Source of the DNA: Mycolicibacterium aichiense
Lineage (GTDB): Bacteria; Actinomycetota; Actinomycetes; Mycobacteriales; Mycobacteriaceae
DNA length: 64,000 nt
NCBI RefSeq assembly: GCF_010726245.1
Contig: NZ_AP022561.1
Span: forward strand, 3,782,001-3,846,000
Direction: 5' to 3'
Translations under genes and position numbers: made by a program
In this document: positions 45,628-56,500 of the stretch, one piece after another
How positions within the stretch are numbered: position 1 is the first letter of the stretch
How the letters are laid out: every line of letters begins with the position of its first letter
The notes under the pieces: generated by a model
What the model was told of the DNA's origin: nothing
What the model saw: the letters and a program-made list of their open reading frames with translations, nothing else
Databases searched by the model: none

Positions 45628-47085
45628 ATGACCACAAGCGGACAGACCAAGACGATCACCACCAACGTTCCCGCCCGGCTGGACCGGTTGCCATGGTCGA
45701 GGTTTCACTGGCGCGTCGTCATCGGCCTGGGGTCGGCGTGGGTGCTCGACGGCCTGGAAGTCACCATGGTGGGCAACGTGTCCGCGCGGCTCACCGAACC
45801 CGGCAGCGGACTGGCCATCACCGCCGGGCAGATCGGTATCGCGGCGGCCATCTACGTCGTCGGCGCTTGTGTGGGTGCCCTGGTATTCGGCCAGCTGACC
45901 GACCGGTTCGGCCGCAAGAAGCTCTTCCTCCTGACGCTGGGCCTGTATCTGGCGGCCACCGTTGCGACGGCGTTCTCCTTCGCGCCGTGGTACTTCTTCC
46001 TCACCCGCTTTCTCACCGGCGCCGGCATCGGCGGTGAATACGCTGCGGTGAATTCCGCTGTGGACGAGCTGATCCCGGCACGAAACCGCGGTCGGGTCGA
46101 CCTCGCAATCAATGGGTCCTACTGGCTGGGCGCGATGCTGGGTGCGGCCGGATCGTTGGTCCTGCTCAACGGTGACTGGTTGCCGCTGAACCTCGGGTGG
46201 CGACTGGCCTTCGGTATCGGCGCCGTCTTCGGGTTGGTGGTGCTGCTGGTTCGGCGCAACGTCCCGGAAAGCCCGCGCTGGCTGTTCATCCACGGCCGCG
46301 AGGAGGAAGCCGAACGAATCGTCGACGAAATCGAGCGGGACGTGATCGACCGCACCGGCGCGCATCTCGACGAACCGGACCGGGAACTGACGATCCACCA
46401 ACGCCACACCATCGGCTTCCGCGAGATCGCACACGTGGCGTTCACCCGCTATCCCAAACGCGCGATGCTCGGGCTGGCGTTGTTCGTCGGCCAGGCGTTT
46501 CTCTACAACGCGGTGACGTTCAACCTCGGCACCCTGCTCAACAGTTTCTATGGCGTCTCATCCGGAATCGTGCCGGCATTCTTCATTGTCTGGGCCGCAG
46601 GCAATTTCACCGGGCCGCTGCTCCTGGGTCGGTTGTTCGACACCGTCGGACGTAAGCCGATGATTGTGCTGTCCTACCTCGGCTCGGCGGCAATCACCGT
46701 GGTGCTCACCGCGGTGTTCGTCGCTGAGGCAGGCGGCCTGTGGGGGTTCATGGCCGTCCTGGTCGCCACGTTCTTCCTTGCCTCCGCCGGTGCCAGCGCG
46801 GCGTACCTGACCGTCAGCGAGATCTTTCCGATGGAGACCCGCGCGCTGGCCATCGCTTTCTTCTACGCCGTCGGGACTGCGATCGGTGGCATCACCGGGC
46901 CGCTGTTGTTCGGGCAGCTGATCGGGTCGGGTGAGCGTGGCTTGGTGGCCGTGGCGTTCCTGGTCGGCGCCGCGGTGATGGCCGTCGGCGGGTTGGTGGA
47001 ACTCGCCTGGGGCGTGAAGGCCGAAGGCCGCCAACTCGAGGACATCGCGGCGCCGCTCACCTCCGCGGACGAGGTGAAGCGGTGA
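45628..47085 (+). CDS. MFS transporter, sugar-porter-like
   Basis: 485 residues with 12 hydrophobic segments. Signatures are GQLTDRFGRKKLFLLTL after helix 2, RFLTGAGIGGEYAAVNSAVDELIPARNRG, RRNVPESPRWLFIHGREEEAERIVDEI in the central loop and GRLFDTVGRKPMIVLSYLG in the second half, which place it with sugar/metabolite:H+ symporters. ATG 45628 follows a GGGGG motif. The next small gene starts inside its stop (GTGA overlap). Substrate not known. Confidence 0.87.
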   Translation: MTTSGQTKTITTNVPARLDRLPWSRFHWRVVIGLGSAWVLDGLEVTMVGNVSARLTEPGSGLAITAGQIGIAAAIYVVGACVGALVFGQLTDRFGRKKLFLLTLGLYLAATVATAFSFAPWYFFLTRFLTGAGIGGEYAAVNSAVDELIPARNRGRVDLAINGSYWLGAMLGAAGSLVLLNGDWLPLNLGWRLAFGIGAVFGLVVLLVRRNVPESPRWLFIHGREEEAERIVDEIERDVIDRTGAHLDEPDRELTIHQRHTIGFREIAHVAFTRYPKRAMLGLALFVGQAFLYNAVTFNLGTLLNSFYGVSSGIVPAFFIVWAAGNFTGPLLLGRLFDTVGRKPMIVLSYLGSAAITVVLTAVFVAEAGGLWGFMAVLVATFFLASAGASAAYLTVSEIFPMETRALAIAFFYAVGTAIGGITGPLLFGQLIGSGERGLVAVAFLVGAAVMAVGGLVELAWGVKAEGRQLEDIAAPLTSADEVKR

Positions 47086-47321
47086 GCGCGGCATGCCGGA
47101 TGCTGGGGCATCGGATGGTGTTCGCCAACGATGGGCCGGTGATGCACTTCCATTGCGAACGTGGCTGCGGCACAACGGGTTACAAAACGTATCCGAGCGA
47201 GGCGCACGCGGCCCGCTACTCCACGGCGTTCAACCGGCGCGACACTGACGACCTGGGCAAACGCGCGCCCCTGATCGGATTGCTGCCGCTGCGACTCTGG
47301 CGGATGATCCGCCGGAACTAG
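47082..47321 (+). CDS. Small zinc-ribbon-like protein
   Basis: 79 residues from GTG 47082, overlapping the MFS stop by 4 bp (translational coupling). A likely zinc site is formed by Cys6, His10 (CRMLGHRMVF) and HFHCERGCG. The C-terminal part (RRDTDDLGKRAPLIGLLPLRLWRMIRR) is basic. Conserved in mycobacteria as a hypothetical protein as far as I recall. The stop overlaps the converging DUF3618 stop by 4 bp. Confidence 0.7.
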   Translation: MSAACRMLGHRMVFANDGPVMHFHCERGCGTTGYKTYPSEAHAARYSTAFNRRDTDDLGKRAPLIGLLPLRLWRMIRRN

Positions 47322-47545
47322 CCGTTGCGGATGCGGCGGATCACGAGGACGACGGTCACCACGCTGACACCGGCCAGCGCCGCGGCCACCGGGGGCTTCG
47401 TGACGAAGCGCAGCACAGCGGCCTTCACGTCGTCGGCGATCCGCTGTGGGTTGGCGCGCTCGGCCAGCGAGTCCACCGTGACCGCCAGCCGGTCCCGCGC
47501 CTGGTCGATCTCGGCCTTGATGACCTCGGGGTCCCGGTCAGCCAC
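47318..47545 (-). CDS. DUF3618 family membrane-associated protein (Rv2520c-like)
   Basis: 75 residues. The DUF3618 pattern is seen in DPEVIKAEIDQARDRLAVTVDSLAERANPQRIADDVKAAV, an amphipathic helical pair, followed by one membrane helix (AAALAGVSVVTVVLVI) and a basic end (RRIRNG). Function unknown. The position next to bcp matches Rv2520c in M. tuberculosis. Confidence 0.8.
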   Translation of the reverse strand: MADRDPEVIKAEIDQARDRLAVTVDSLAERANPQRIADDVKAAVLRFVTKPPVAAALAGVSVVTVVLVIRRIRNG

Positions 47546-47632
47546 TTCCGTCCTCCAAATCGCCGCTATGCCGAACTACCCTAGATCAACCCGGGCCAAC
47601 CCCGATGCACCGGTGGATGAAAGGACTACTAG

Positions 47633-48106
47633 GTGACCGACACAGCACGCCTCGAAGTCGGCGACACGGCGCCGGCGTTCAGCCTGCCTGACGCCAGCGG
47701 CAAGACCGTCAAGCTGTCCGACTTCAAAGGCCGCAAGGTGATCGTGTACTTCTATCCGGCCGCGATGACGCCCGGCTGCACCAAGCAGGCCTGCGACTTC
47801 CGGGACAGCCTGGCCGAGCTCAACGGGGCGGGCATCGACGTCGTCGGTATCTCGCCCGACAAGCCGGAGAAGCTGGCCAAGTTCACCGAGCGCGACGAGC
47901 TGACGTTCCCGCTGCTGTCCGATCCCGACAAGAAGGTCCTCACCGCCTGGGGCGCCTACGGCGAGAAGAAGATGTACGGCAAGACCGTGCAGGGCGTGAT
48001 CCGCTCGACATTCGTGGTGGACGAGAAGGGCAAGATCGAGGTGGCCCAGTACAACGTCAAGGCCACCGGTCACGTCGCCAAGCTGCGCCGCGATATCGCG
48101 GTCTAG
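47633..48106 (+). CDS. bcp: Thioredoxin-dependent peroxiredoxin Bcp
   Basis: 157 residues. AhpC/TSA fold with [33 protein letters not shown], the peroxidatic Cys and a second Cys five residues later in [13 protein letters not shown], then [16 protein letters not shown]. It reduces peroxides with electrons from thioredoxin. Start GTG 47633 with AAAGGA upstream. It corresponds to Rv2521. The stop overlaps the converging M20 peptidase stop by 4 bp. Confidence 0.93.
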   Translation: MTDTARLEVGDTAPAFSLPDASGKTVKLSDFKGRKVIVYFYPAAMTPGCTKQACDFRDSLAELNGAGIDVVGISPDKPEKLAKFTERDELTFPLLSDPDKKVLTAWGAYGEKKMYGKTVQGVIRSTFVVDEKGKIEVAQYNVKATGHVAKLRRDIAV

Positions 48107-49437
48107 GTCGGCTCCCCCAGCTTCCCCAGCAGCAGCGCCTCGGTGGTGGCGGCGCGCTCCAGCACCCCCAGATGAAGGCTCTCGTTGACGCTGTGCGCTT
48201 GCGTGCCCGGGTCCTCGACTCCGGTGACCAGGATGGTGGCGTCTGGGAACGCGGTGGCGAACTCGGCGATGAACGGGATCGAGCCGCCCATCCCCATGTC
48301 GACGACGTCGGTGCCCCAGGCCTCCCGGAAGGCGGCCCGCGCGGCGTCGTACACCGGACCGCTGGCATCGATCGCGTACGGCTGACCCACGTCGCCGGGG
48401 ATGACCTTGACGTGCGCACCCCAGGGGGCGTGCTGCTCGAGGTGGCGACGCAACGCGTGCAGATGAGCAGCCGCATCCCCGCCGGGAGCGACCCGCATGC
48501 TGACCTTCGCGCTCGCGCGCGGAATCAGGGTGTTCGACGCTTTACCGATCGGGGTGGTGTCGATGCCGATGACGGTGATCGCGGGCTTGGCCCACATCCG
48601 TTGCGCCACAGGACCCGAGCCGATCTCCTGCACCCCGTCGAGTAGTCCGGACTCGGCGCGCACCCACTGCGGTCCGCGGTCGACGTCGGCGGCAGTCGTC
48701 TCGTACAGGCCCTGCACAGCGACGTTGCCGTCGTCGTCGTGCAGGCTGGCGAGCAGGCGGACCAGGACGCTGAGTGCGTCCGGCACCACCCCGCCCCACA
48801 GCCCCGAGTGCAGACCGTGGTCCAGGGTCGCGACCTCGACCACGCAGTCGGCCAGTCCGCGTAAAGACACTGTCAGCGCCGGGATTTCGGAGGTCCAGTT
48901 GTCCGAATCGGCGATCACGATGACGTCGGCGGCCAGCTTGTCCTTGTGGGCGGCCAGCAACCGGCCCAGCGACGGCGAGCCGGACTCCTCCTCACCCTCG
49001 ACGAACACGGTGACGCCGACCGGCGGCTTGCCGCCGTGCGCACGAAACGCCGCCAGGTGGGTGGCGATGCCGGCCTTGTCGTCGGCGGTGCCCCGGCCGT
49101 AGAGCCGCCCGTCCCGTTCGGTCGGTTCGAAGGGGTCTGAATCCCATTGCGATGCTTCACCTTCGGGCTGAACATCGTGATGGGCGTACAGCAGCACCGT
49201 CGGCGCGCCGGGCGGCGCGGGATGATGCGCGATCACTGCGGGGGCACCACCTTCGGCGACGATCTCGACCTTGGCGAAGCCCGCACTGCTCAACAGGTCG
49301 GCCACGGCCTGGGCGCTGCGGTGCACTTCATCGCGCCGGGCCGGGTCGGCCCACACCGACTGGATGCGGACCAGATCCTCCAGATCGGCCCGCACCGAGG
49401 GAAGCACCGCCTGCACGCGTTCGACGAGATCGCTCAT
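48103..49437 (-). CDS. M20 family metallopeptidase / dipeptidase (Rv2522c-like)
   Basis: 444 residues from ATG 49437; the longer frame into the ArsR promoter is not supported. Metal ligands are in [37 protein letters not shown] and IADSDNW, with the dimerisation domain around [18 protein letters not shown] and the last ligand near [12 protein letters not shown]. These di-zinc enzymes hydrolyse dipeptides or acylated amino acids. It is divergent from the ArsR-glyoxalase pair by 70 bp. Confidence 0.87.
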   Translation of the reverse strand: MSDLVERVQAVLPSVRADLEDLVRIQSVWADPARRDEVHRSAQAVADLLSSAGFAKVEIVAEGGAPAVIAHHPAPPGAPTVLLYAHHDVQPEGEASQWDSDPFEPTERDGRLYGRGTADDKAGIATHLAAFRAHGGKPPVGVTVFVEGEEESGSPSLGRLLAAHKDKLAADVIVIADSDNWTSEIPALTVSLRGLADCVVEVATLDHGLHSGLWGGVVPDALSVLVRLLASLHDDDGNVAVQGLYETTAADVDRGPQWVRAESGLLDGVQEIGSGPVAQRMWAKPAITVIGIDTTPIGKASNTLIPRASAKVSMRVAPGGDAAAHLHALRRHLEQHAPWGAHVKVIPGDVGQPYAIDASGPVYDAARAAFREAWGTDVVDMGMGGSIPFIAEFATAFPDATILVTGVEDPGTQAHSVNESLHLGVLERAATTEALLLGKLGEPT

Positions 49438-49477
49438 GCCAACGACGTTAGCGGCAGCAGAACGCGAACGTTGACAG

Positions 49478-49493
49478 GCAAGCAAACGCTTGC
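49478..49493. promoter_or_regulatory. Palindromic operator upstream of the ArsR-glyoxalase pair
   Basis: GCAAGC-AAAC-GCTTGC is a perfect inverted repeat ending 14 nt before the GTG at 49508. The flanks (AGGCA... and ...TGCATA) match those of the operator at 17771-17786, giving AGGCA-GC-N4-GC-TGCATA in both. GCATAT overlaps as a -10. It may also affect the divergent M20 gene. Confidence 0.6.
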
Positions 49494-49507
49494 ATATCGT
49501 GCTACTC

Positions 49508-49804
49508 GTGGGCGACGTCTTCAAGGCCTTGGCGGACCCCACGCGCCGGAAAATCCTCGACGAGCTGACCGACCGAAACGGTCAGACGCTGTTCGAGATC
49601 TGCGCCCGCCTGGCGACCAAGCACGGGCTGGGCTCGTCACGTCAGGCAATTTCGCAGCACCTCGAGATTCTCGAGACCGCAGGCCTGGTCGAGACGAGGC
49701 GTTCAGGTCGTTTCAAGTACCACTACATCGACACCGCACCGATAGCACCGATCGTCGAGCGGTGGCTGAAGAAAGCGGAGGAACCACCGTGCGAATCACC
49801 CTGA
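49508..49804 (+). CDS. ArsR-family transcriptional regulator
   Basis: 98 residues from GTG 49508. Winged helix seen in VFKALADPTRRKILDELTDRNG, SSRQAISQHLEILETAGLVETRRSGRFKYHYIDTAPI. The same VFKALADP...RQ.SQHLEILE pattern occurs in the ArsR-SRPBCC fusion at 17798, so the two are close paralogues. No Cys metal site. It overlaps the glyoxalase-fold gene by 16 bp, so both are one operon, probably autorepressed through the palindrome just upstream. Confidence 0.88.
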   Translation: MGDVFKALADPTRRKILDELTDRNGQTLFEICARLATKHGLGSSRQAISQHLEILETAGLVETRRSGRFKYHYIDTAPIAPIVERWLKKAEEPPCESP

Positions 49805-50178
49805 CGAGTGTGCTTGTCGACGACCAGGACAAGGCGCTGCGGTTCTACACCGAGATCCTCGGCTTCACGACCAAGCACGACATTCCGATGGGCGAACACC
49901 GCTGGATCACTGTGGTGTCCCCGGAGGATCCCGACGGCACCGAACTCGTCCTGGAACCGGACAGCCATCCCGCAGTCAAACCGTTCAAAGAGGCACTGGC
50001 CTCCGACGGAATCCCGTTCACCTCGTTCGCCGTCGACGATGTCCAGGCCGAGTTCGCTCGGCTCGATGCACTCGGGGTTCGGTTCACCCAAGAGCCCGTC
50101 GACATGGGACCGGTGACCACGGCGGTACTCGATGACACCTGCGGCAACCTGATCCAGATCACCCACCAGGCGGGCTGA
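49789..50178 (+). CDS. Glyoxalase-fold (VOC) protein
   Basis: 129 residues from GTG 49789, with GGAGGA 6 nt upstream inside the ArsR gene. VOC pattern: ITLTSVLVDDQDKALRFYTEILGF, MGEHRWITVVSPEDPDGTELVLEP, FTSFAVDDVQAEFARLDALGVRF and AVLDDTCGNLIQITH, with the Glu and His metal-site candidates. Substrate unknown; as partner of an ArsR regulator it may detoxify or bind a small electrophile. Converges on acpS with 3 bp between stops. Confidence 0.88.
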   Translation: MRITLTSVLVDDQDKALRFYTEILGFTTKHDIPMGEHRWITVVSPEDPDGTELVLEPDSHPAVKPFKEALASDGIPFTSFAVDDVQAEFARLDALGVRFTQEPVDMGPVTTAVLDDTCGNLIQITHQAG

Positions 50179-50181
50179 GCG

Positions 50182-50574
50182 CTAGGCCGTCTCCAGGATG
50201 GCCACCGCCGCAGCAGTGTCGCCCTCATGCGTCAGTGACACGTGAATGGTCACCTCGGCCAGGTGCTTGGCGATGTCACCGGTGAGGCGGACCTTGGGCC
50301 GGCCCCACATGTCGGTGATCACCTCGATGTCGCGGTGGATGCCCTCCGGCAGCACCGGACGCTGCGCGAAACGCGAGCCCGACCACGCCTTGATGACGGC
50401 CTCCTTGGCGGCCCACCGAGCCGCCAGGTGCCGCGCCGCCACCGAACTCTTGTCGGCGGCGTCGCGGCGCTCACCTGGCGTGAACGTCTCGGCGAACACC
50501 GTTCCCGGCTGGTCGACCTGCTCGGCGAAATCAGGGATGGAGACAACGTCGATCCCCACTCCGACTATTGCCAC
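50182..50574 (-). CDS. acpS: Holo-[acyl-carrier-protein] synthase
   Basis: 130 residues. AcpS signatures GVGIDVVSIPDF (Mg-binding Asp) and FTPGERRDA...RHLAARWAAKEAVIKAW (catalytic Glu and Lys) are intact, with HVSLTHEGDTAAAVAI near the end. It transfers phosphopantetheine from CoA to the ACP domain of FAS I. It lies 9 bp downstream of fas on the same strand, the conserved mycobacterial fas-acpS operon (Rv2523c). Confidence 0.94.
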   Translation of the reverse strand: MAIVGVGIDVVSIPDFAEQVDQPGTVFAETFTPGERRDAADKSSVAARHLAARWAAKEAVIKAWSGSRFAQRPVLPEGIHRDIEVITDMWGRPKVRLTGDIAKHLAEVTIHVSLTHEGDTAAAVAILETA

Positions 50575-50583
50575 GGCGCGACT

Positions 50584-53500
50584 TTATCGCACGTAGGCGT
50601 CGTCATCGCCCAACCGTGAGGCCGGGTCGAGCAGCATGGCGGCCTCCTGGCGCTTCTCCGGCTCGTCATGGTTGAACCGGCGATCGGCAGGCTTCTCGTA
50701 CATCGGCCGTCCACCGGCGATGGCCGAGGCCAGTCGCCGCTGACCTGCCAACACCCGCTCGTGCGCCCGCTTGGTGTAGTCCGCCCGCTCCTGCTCGCTC
50801 AGCGAGGCAAGGAACGCCTGCGGGTGCACCAGCGCGACCAGACCCGACACGTGACCGAAGCCGAGGCTCGTGACCAGACCCGCCTTGAGCGGGAACTTGT
50901 CGCCCAGGCGTAGGGTCTCGCGCGGCCACACGAAGTGGCCCGAGGAGGCCAGCTCGTCGTCGACGCAGTCCAGGCTGCGGTTCGGCGGGATGACCCCATC
51001 GCGCAGGATCTGGCAGAGCCCCATCATCTGGAAGACCGCCGCGCCACCCTTGGCGTGACCGGTCAGGCTCTTCTGGCTGACGATGAACAGCGGGGCCCCG
51101 GGCGCACGGCCCATCGAGTCGGCCAGCCGCTCATGCAGCTCCGTCTCGTTGGGATCGTTGGCCAGCGTCGAGGTGTCGTGCTTGGAGATCACCGCGATGT
51201 CGTCGGCGCCGACTCCCAGCTTGGCCAGCGAACGGGCCAGCTGCGAATCCTTGCCGCCGCGCCCGGCGCCCAGCGCGCCGAGACCGGGAGCCGGGATCGA
51301 GGTGTGCACGCCGTCGCCGAAGCTCTGCGCGTAGCCCACCACGGCCAGCACCGGCAGGCCCATCTTCAATGCCAGGTCACCGCGCGCCAGCAGGATGGTG
51401 CCACCGCCCTGTGCCTCCAGGAAGCCCAGCCGGCGACGGTCGTTGGCGCGGGAGAACTTCGAGTCGCTGATGCCCTTGGCCCGCATCGTCGCGGTCTCGG
51501 CGGTCGCCGCCATGTCACCGAAGCCGATGACGGCCTCCAGCGTCATGTCGTCGAAGCCACCGGTGATCACCAACTCGGCCTTGCCGAGGCGGATCTTGTC
51601 CATGCCCTCCTCGACCGACACCGCCGCGGTGGCGCACGCACCGACCGGGTGGATCATCGAGCCGTAGCTGCCCACGTAGGACTGGATCACATGCGCGGCA
51701 ACGACGTTCGGCAGGACCTCCTGCAGGATGTCGTTCGGCTTGGCCTTGCCCATCAGGTTGCCGTGGTACATCGTCTGCATCGACGTCATACCGCCCATAC
51801 CGGTGCCCTGAGTGGAGGCGACCAGGCTGGGGTGCACCCAGCGCATCAGCTCGTTCGGAGTGAACCCGGACGACAGGAACGCGTCGACGGTGGCGACGAT
51901 GTTCCACAACGCCACCCGGTCGATCGAGCTGGCCATGTCCGGGCTGATGCCCCAGACCGTCGGGTCGAAGCCGGTCGGGATCTGCGCCCCCACCGTCCGC
52001 GACAGCTTGGTCTTGCGCGGTACGCGAATCTCGGTGCCCGCCTTGCGGATCACCTCCCAGTCACCGGAGTCCGGCACCGGCCGGGCGACGGTGTGCTCGG
52101 GGTCGAACTCCACGAACGCACGGGCGTCGGCCTCCGAGGACACCACGAAGCTGAAGTCCTTGTCCAAGAAGACGCTGACCATCAGCGGTGAGGAGTGATC
52201 GGGATCGATCGCACCGTCATCCACGAATTCGCGGATGCCGCAACGCTCCACAACGGCGTCGTGGTAACGCTCCACCAGCTCGGCCTCGTCGACCAGCTCA
52301 CCGGTCGCGGTGTCGTACCAGCCCGGCTTGGGATCGTCCTCCCACCCGATCAGCCCGGTGGTCCAGGCCAATTCGAGCACACCGGCCGCCGACAACTCGT
52401 TGTCGACCTCCATCTCGAAGCGGGTACGCGACGAGCCGTACGGACCCAGTTCGGCGCCGCCGACGATGACCACCAGGTCGGCGGGGTCGACGTCGAGGTC
52501 AGCCCATGCCGGCGGCGTGTTCGCGACGTAGCCGCGCGGCGGCGACGGCAGAGCGGCGATGGTGCCCGATGTCGGCTCGTCGTCGGAACCGGCTGCGTCG
52601 GCGGTCATCTCCTCACGTGCCTTGGCAGCCAGTTCGGCCATATCGAGTTTCACATCGCCGAGTCCACCGGTGAGGTCGACCTTCAGCGGAGCGTTGGCCG
52701 AGGCGACCTTGGCCTCCACCGAGCACAGGTCGAGCAGCATCGCCGCCATCTCTTCGGTGCTGTAGGTGGTGACGCCGGCCTCTTCCACAGCACCGACGAT
52801 GGCGTCGTTGTGCCCCATCAGGCCGGTGCCCTTGGTCCAGCCGATCAGCGCGTGCGCGAAGCTCACCCGCTGCGCCCAGGACGTCTCCGCACTCCAGCGG
52901 TTGACCACCGCATCCAGCGCGGACTTGGACTCGCCGTAGGCCCCGTCACCGCCGAACATGCCGCGGTTGGGTGAACCGGGCAGCACCACGTGCAGACGTG
53001 AGGCGATGTCCCGCTCGGCGCCGATGGACGACAGCCCACCGATCAGCCGCTGGACGGCCCACAGCAGGACCTTCATCTCCATCTCGGACCGCGAGCCCGC
53101 CTCCGACAGGTCGCCGGCCACCCGCGGTGCAGCAAACGGGAACAGCAGCGTCGGGGTCAGTGCGTCCTTGAGGTGAATCGACTGCGGCCCAAGGCTTTCG
53201 GTCTGCTCGCTACCGACCCACGACGCCAGCGCGTCGATGTCGGAGTACGAGGCCATGTTGGCCGGGACCACCCACAGCGACGCGCCGTAGCGAGCGTGGT
53301 CGCGGTAGAGCGCCTTGTAGAACGCCAGCCGGTCGTCGTCGAGCTTGGACGTCGTCGCGATCACCGTGGCGCCGCCGTCGAGCAGGCCTGCCACCACCGA
53401 CGCGGCGATCGAGCCCTTGGACGCTCCGGTGACCACCGCGACCTCGTCGCTGTAGTGACCCTTGTCAGGGTTCTCGGCGCCCGCCGCGATCCGGCCGAAC

Positions 53501-56500
53501 AGGGACGCGTGGATGTTGCGTCCGCTCGCCAGAGCCCGCCCCTGCCACCAGTTGGCCTGGGTGGCAACGACATTGCCCGCACCTTCGAATCGCTCCGAGA
53601 GCGTCAGCCAGTCGGCGTCGATATCGCCCTCGTCGGCAAGCCAGAGCTTGACCAGATCCTCGCGCGCACTGGCCCAGCGGTCGTCGAGCAGCACCGCCTT
53701 CTTGGCGTCGAACGCCGGGGCCACCAGCCGCGGCCAGTCCGAGCCCAGTTCGGCGGTGACCAGGTCGATGAGTTCGGCGTCGCTGGCGACGGGAGCGGCC
53801 GTCACCGGGGTGTCCAGGCCGAGCTGGCCCAGCACCATGCGAGCAGCCGACGCCAGCACACCGTCGCGACCGGTCACCGTCTCGGCGAACTCGGTCAGCG
53901 CGGCCGAGTCGACCACACCGCCGCCGGCACCGCCGGCCGACGGCAGCGACACCGCGATGCCCTTGCGGGCCGCCACCGAGGTGACCGCGGCGTCGATCGC
54001 CTTGTCCACGGCCGCGGCATCGGCCAGCGCACCCTCGTGCAGGCCGCCGAGCGCGCCACCGCGCACGCTGCTGCCCTCGCGGGTACCCAGAGCCAGTTCG
54101 GCGGTGACGTGCTTGGCCCAGCCGTCGCCGAGTTCCCAGGTCTTCTTGACCCGTTCGGCGATCACAGCCGGCCGCTTGCCGGACGGGCCGAGGATCGTGC
54201 GCAGCTGATCGTTGATCGCATCGGAGAGCACCGGGCCGAACGGCTTGTAGGTGCGCGCCAGTTTGGCGACCTGACCCTTCAGCGCCGCCAGATCCGCCTC
54301 GGCGGCACCGTCGATGGCGCCCAGGTTCAGCTCCGAACCGAGGTCGACCAGCAGCTGGTTACGCCGCGAGGACGCACCGTCGGTGATCGACTCGATCGAA
54401 TCGAGCGGCTCGATCTGATCGATGCGCATCTTGGCGCTGAGCGCGATCAGCGCCAATGTGGCGTCGCCGGCGTCGAATCCGATGTCGTCAGGGCGCGGGC
54501 CGCCGGACGGTGCGGCCGCCGGCGCTGCTGCCGGGGCGGCCTCGACCGCGACGGCTTCGGCCGGCGCCTCGCCGGTTGCGGCCGGTTCGTCGTCGGAGTC
54601 GTCGGTCGCCGGGTCCTCGTCGCTGGCGAACAGCACGGCGGCGTCACGCTCGGAGTTGAGCACTTCCACTGTGCTGTGGGCGTATTCGGGCAACTTCAGG
54701 GTGTTGCTGGCCAGGCCCGCCACCGTCGGCGCAGACTTCACGCCGATCTCGACGAAGCGCTCGACACCGAGACCGCCGGCCGCCTCTTCGATGAACAGCA
54801 GGTCCTGGGTCTCGATCCAGCGGACCGGGCTGGCGAACTGCCAGGCCAGCAGCTCGATCACGATCTTGCGGCACAGCTCGTGCGGCTTCTCGTTACGCCA
54901 GGTGTCGTAGTCGGCGAGGATCTCGTCGAGCGGCTCGGCGGGCACCAGATCCCGGATCTCCTGCACGAAGTCGCGATCCAGCGTGAACGGCCGCGGCACC
55001 AGGTTCGGGATGTAACGCCCGATCAGCAACGCCGGATCGGCATCGGCGGGCATGACACGTTCCAGCGCACGACGGAAATCGTCGACGCCGACCCGCAGCA
55101 CGTCCGAGTGGAACGGCACGTCGATGCCGGGAACCAGGATGAACGACCGCTTGCCGCCGCTGATCTCGCGGCGCCGCTCGACCTCTTCCTCCAGCGCTTC
55201 GAGACCGCGCACCGTGCCGGCGATCGCGTACTGCGAGCCGCGCAGGTTGAAGTTCACGATCTGCAGGAACTCCCCTGTGCGCTCGGCGATCTCGGCCACG
55301 AACTCCGTGACGTCGGCATCGGGAAGGTCGATCTGCGACGGCCGGATCGCGGCCAGCCGGTAGTTGGAACGGCCCATCTCGTCACGCGGGACGATGTCGT
55401 GCATCTTGCTGCCGCGGTGGAAGACCACCTCCAGCAGCGCCTCCAGCGGATACACCCCCGACACGCATGCCAACGCGGTGTATTCACCCACCGAGTGGCC
55501 GCAGGCGATCGCACCCTCGACGAACGCACCCTGCTCGCGCATCTCGGCGACCTGCGCGGCGGCGACGGTGGCCATCGCGACCTGAGTGAACTGCGTCAGG
55601 TAGAGCACCCCCTCGGGGTGCTGGTAGTGCACACCGGAGGCGATCAGGCTGGTCGGGTTGTCCCGGACCACGTGCAGCACCGAGAAGCCGAGCGTGTCGC
55701 GGGTGAACTTGTCGGCGGTGTCCCACACCTTGCGGGCGGCCTTGGACCGAGCCCGCACCTCCATGCCCATGCCCTTGTGCTGAATGCCCTGACCGGGGAA
55801 GGCGTACACCGTCTTCGGTGCCGCCAACCGGGCGGTGGCGCTCATGACGAGGTCGGTGCCGATCTTGGCGGTGACCTCCAAAACCTCTGCGCCCAGGTCG
55901 ATTCCGACCCGGTCGACCCGGAAGTCGATGTCGTCGCCGGGCTTGACCATGCCCAGGAAGCGGGCGGTCCAGCCGATCAGCTTGGCCGGCGGGGCGGGCT
56001 TTCCGTCGGTGGCGGTCACCACGTGCTGGGCCGCGGCCGAGAGCCACATGCCGTGCACGATCGGCGACTCCAGCCCGGCCAGCAGCGCGGCGGCCTGGTC
56101 GGTGTGGATCGGGTTGTGGTCACCGGAGACCACCGCGAACGGACGCATGTCGACCGGCGCGCCGATCGTGACGTCACGGCGACGGCGACGCGGGGTGTCC
56201 GTGGCGTTCTCCGACACCGCTCCCCCGGCACGCACCGGGTCGGTGAGCGCCTTGGCGCCGGTGCGGCCGCGGATCGCGAAGCGCTCCTCGAGGACCGCCA
56301 GGATCATGCCGTTGGCGTCGGTGACGTTCACCGTTACCGGCACGACCCGACCGACCTCGGTGTCGGTGGCGACCGAAGCCGTTGCGGTAACGGTCAATTG
56401 GGTCGGTTCCTTGGGCAGCGGCTTGAGCAGACGGGCCGCGTGGTCCAGGTGCACCAGGCTGAGCAGACCCTCGACGACCGGGAAGCCGGAGTCGGTGGCC

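Noticed and set aside
45250..46434. 394-codon minus frame across the MFS gene and the peptide gene
   Set aside because: Antisense shadow of a clear MFS transporter; composition typical of reversed codons.
50935..52974. Further long antisense frames within fas (50935-52191, 52195-52974)
   Set aside because: Same shadow effect; no ribosome site or family resemblance, while the sense strand is unmistakably fas.
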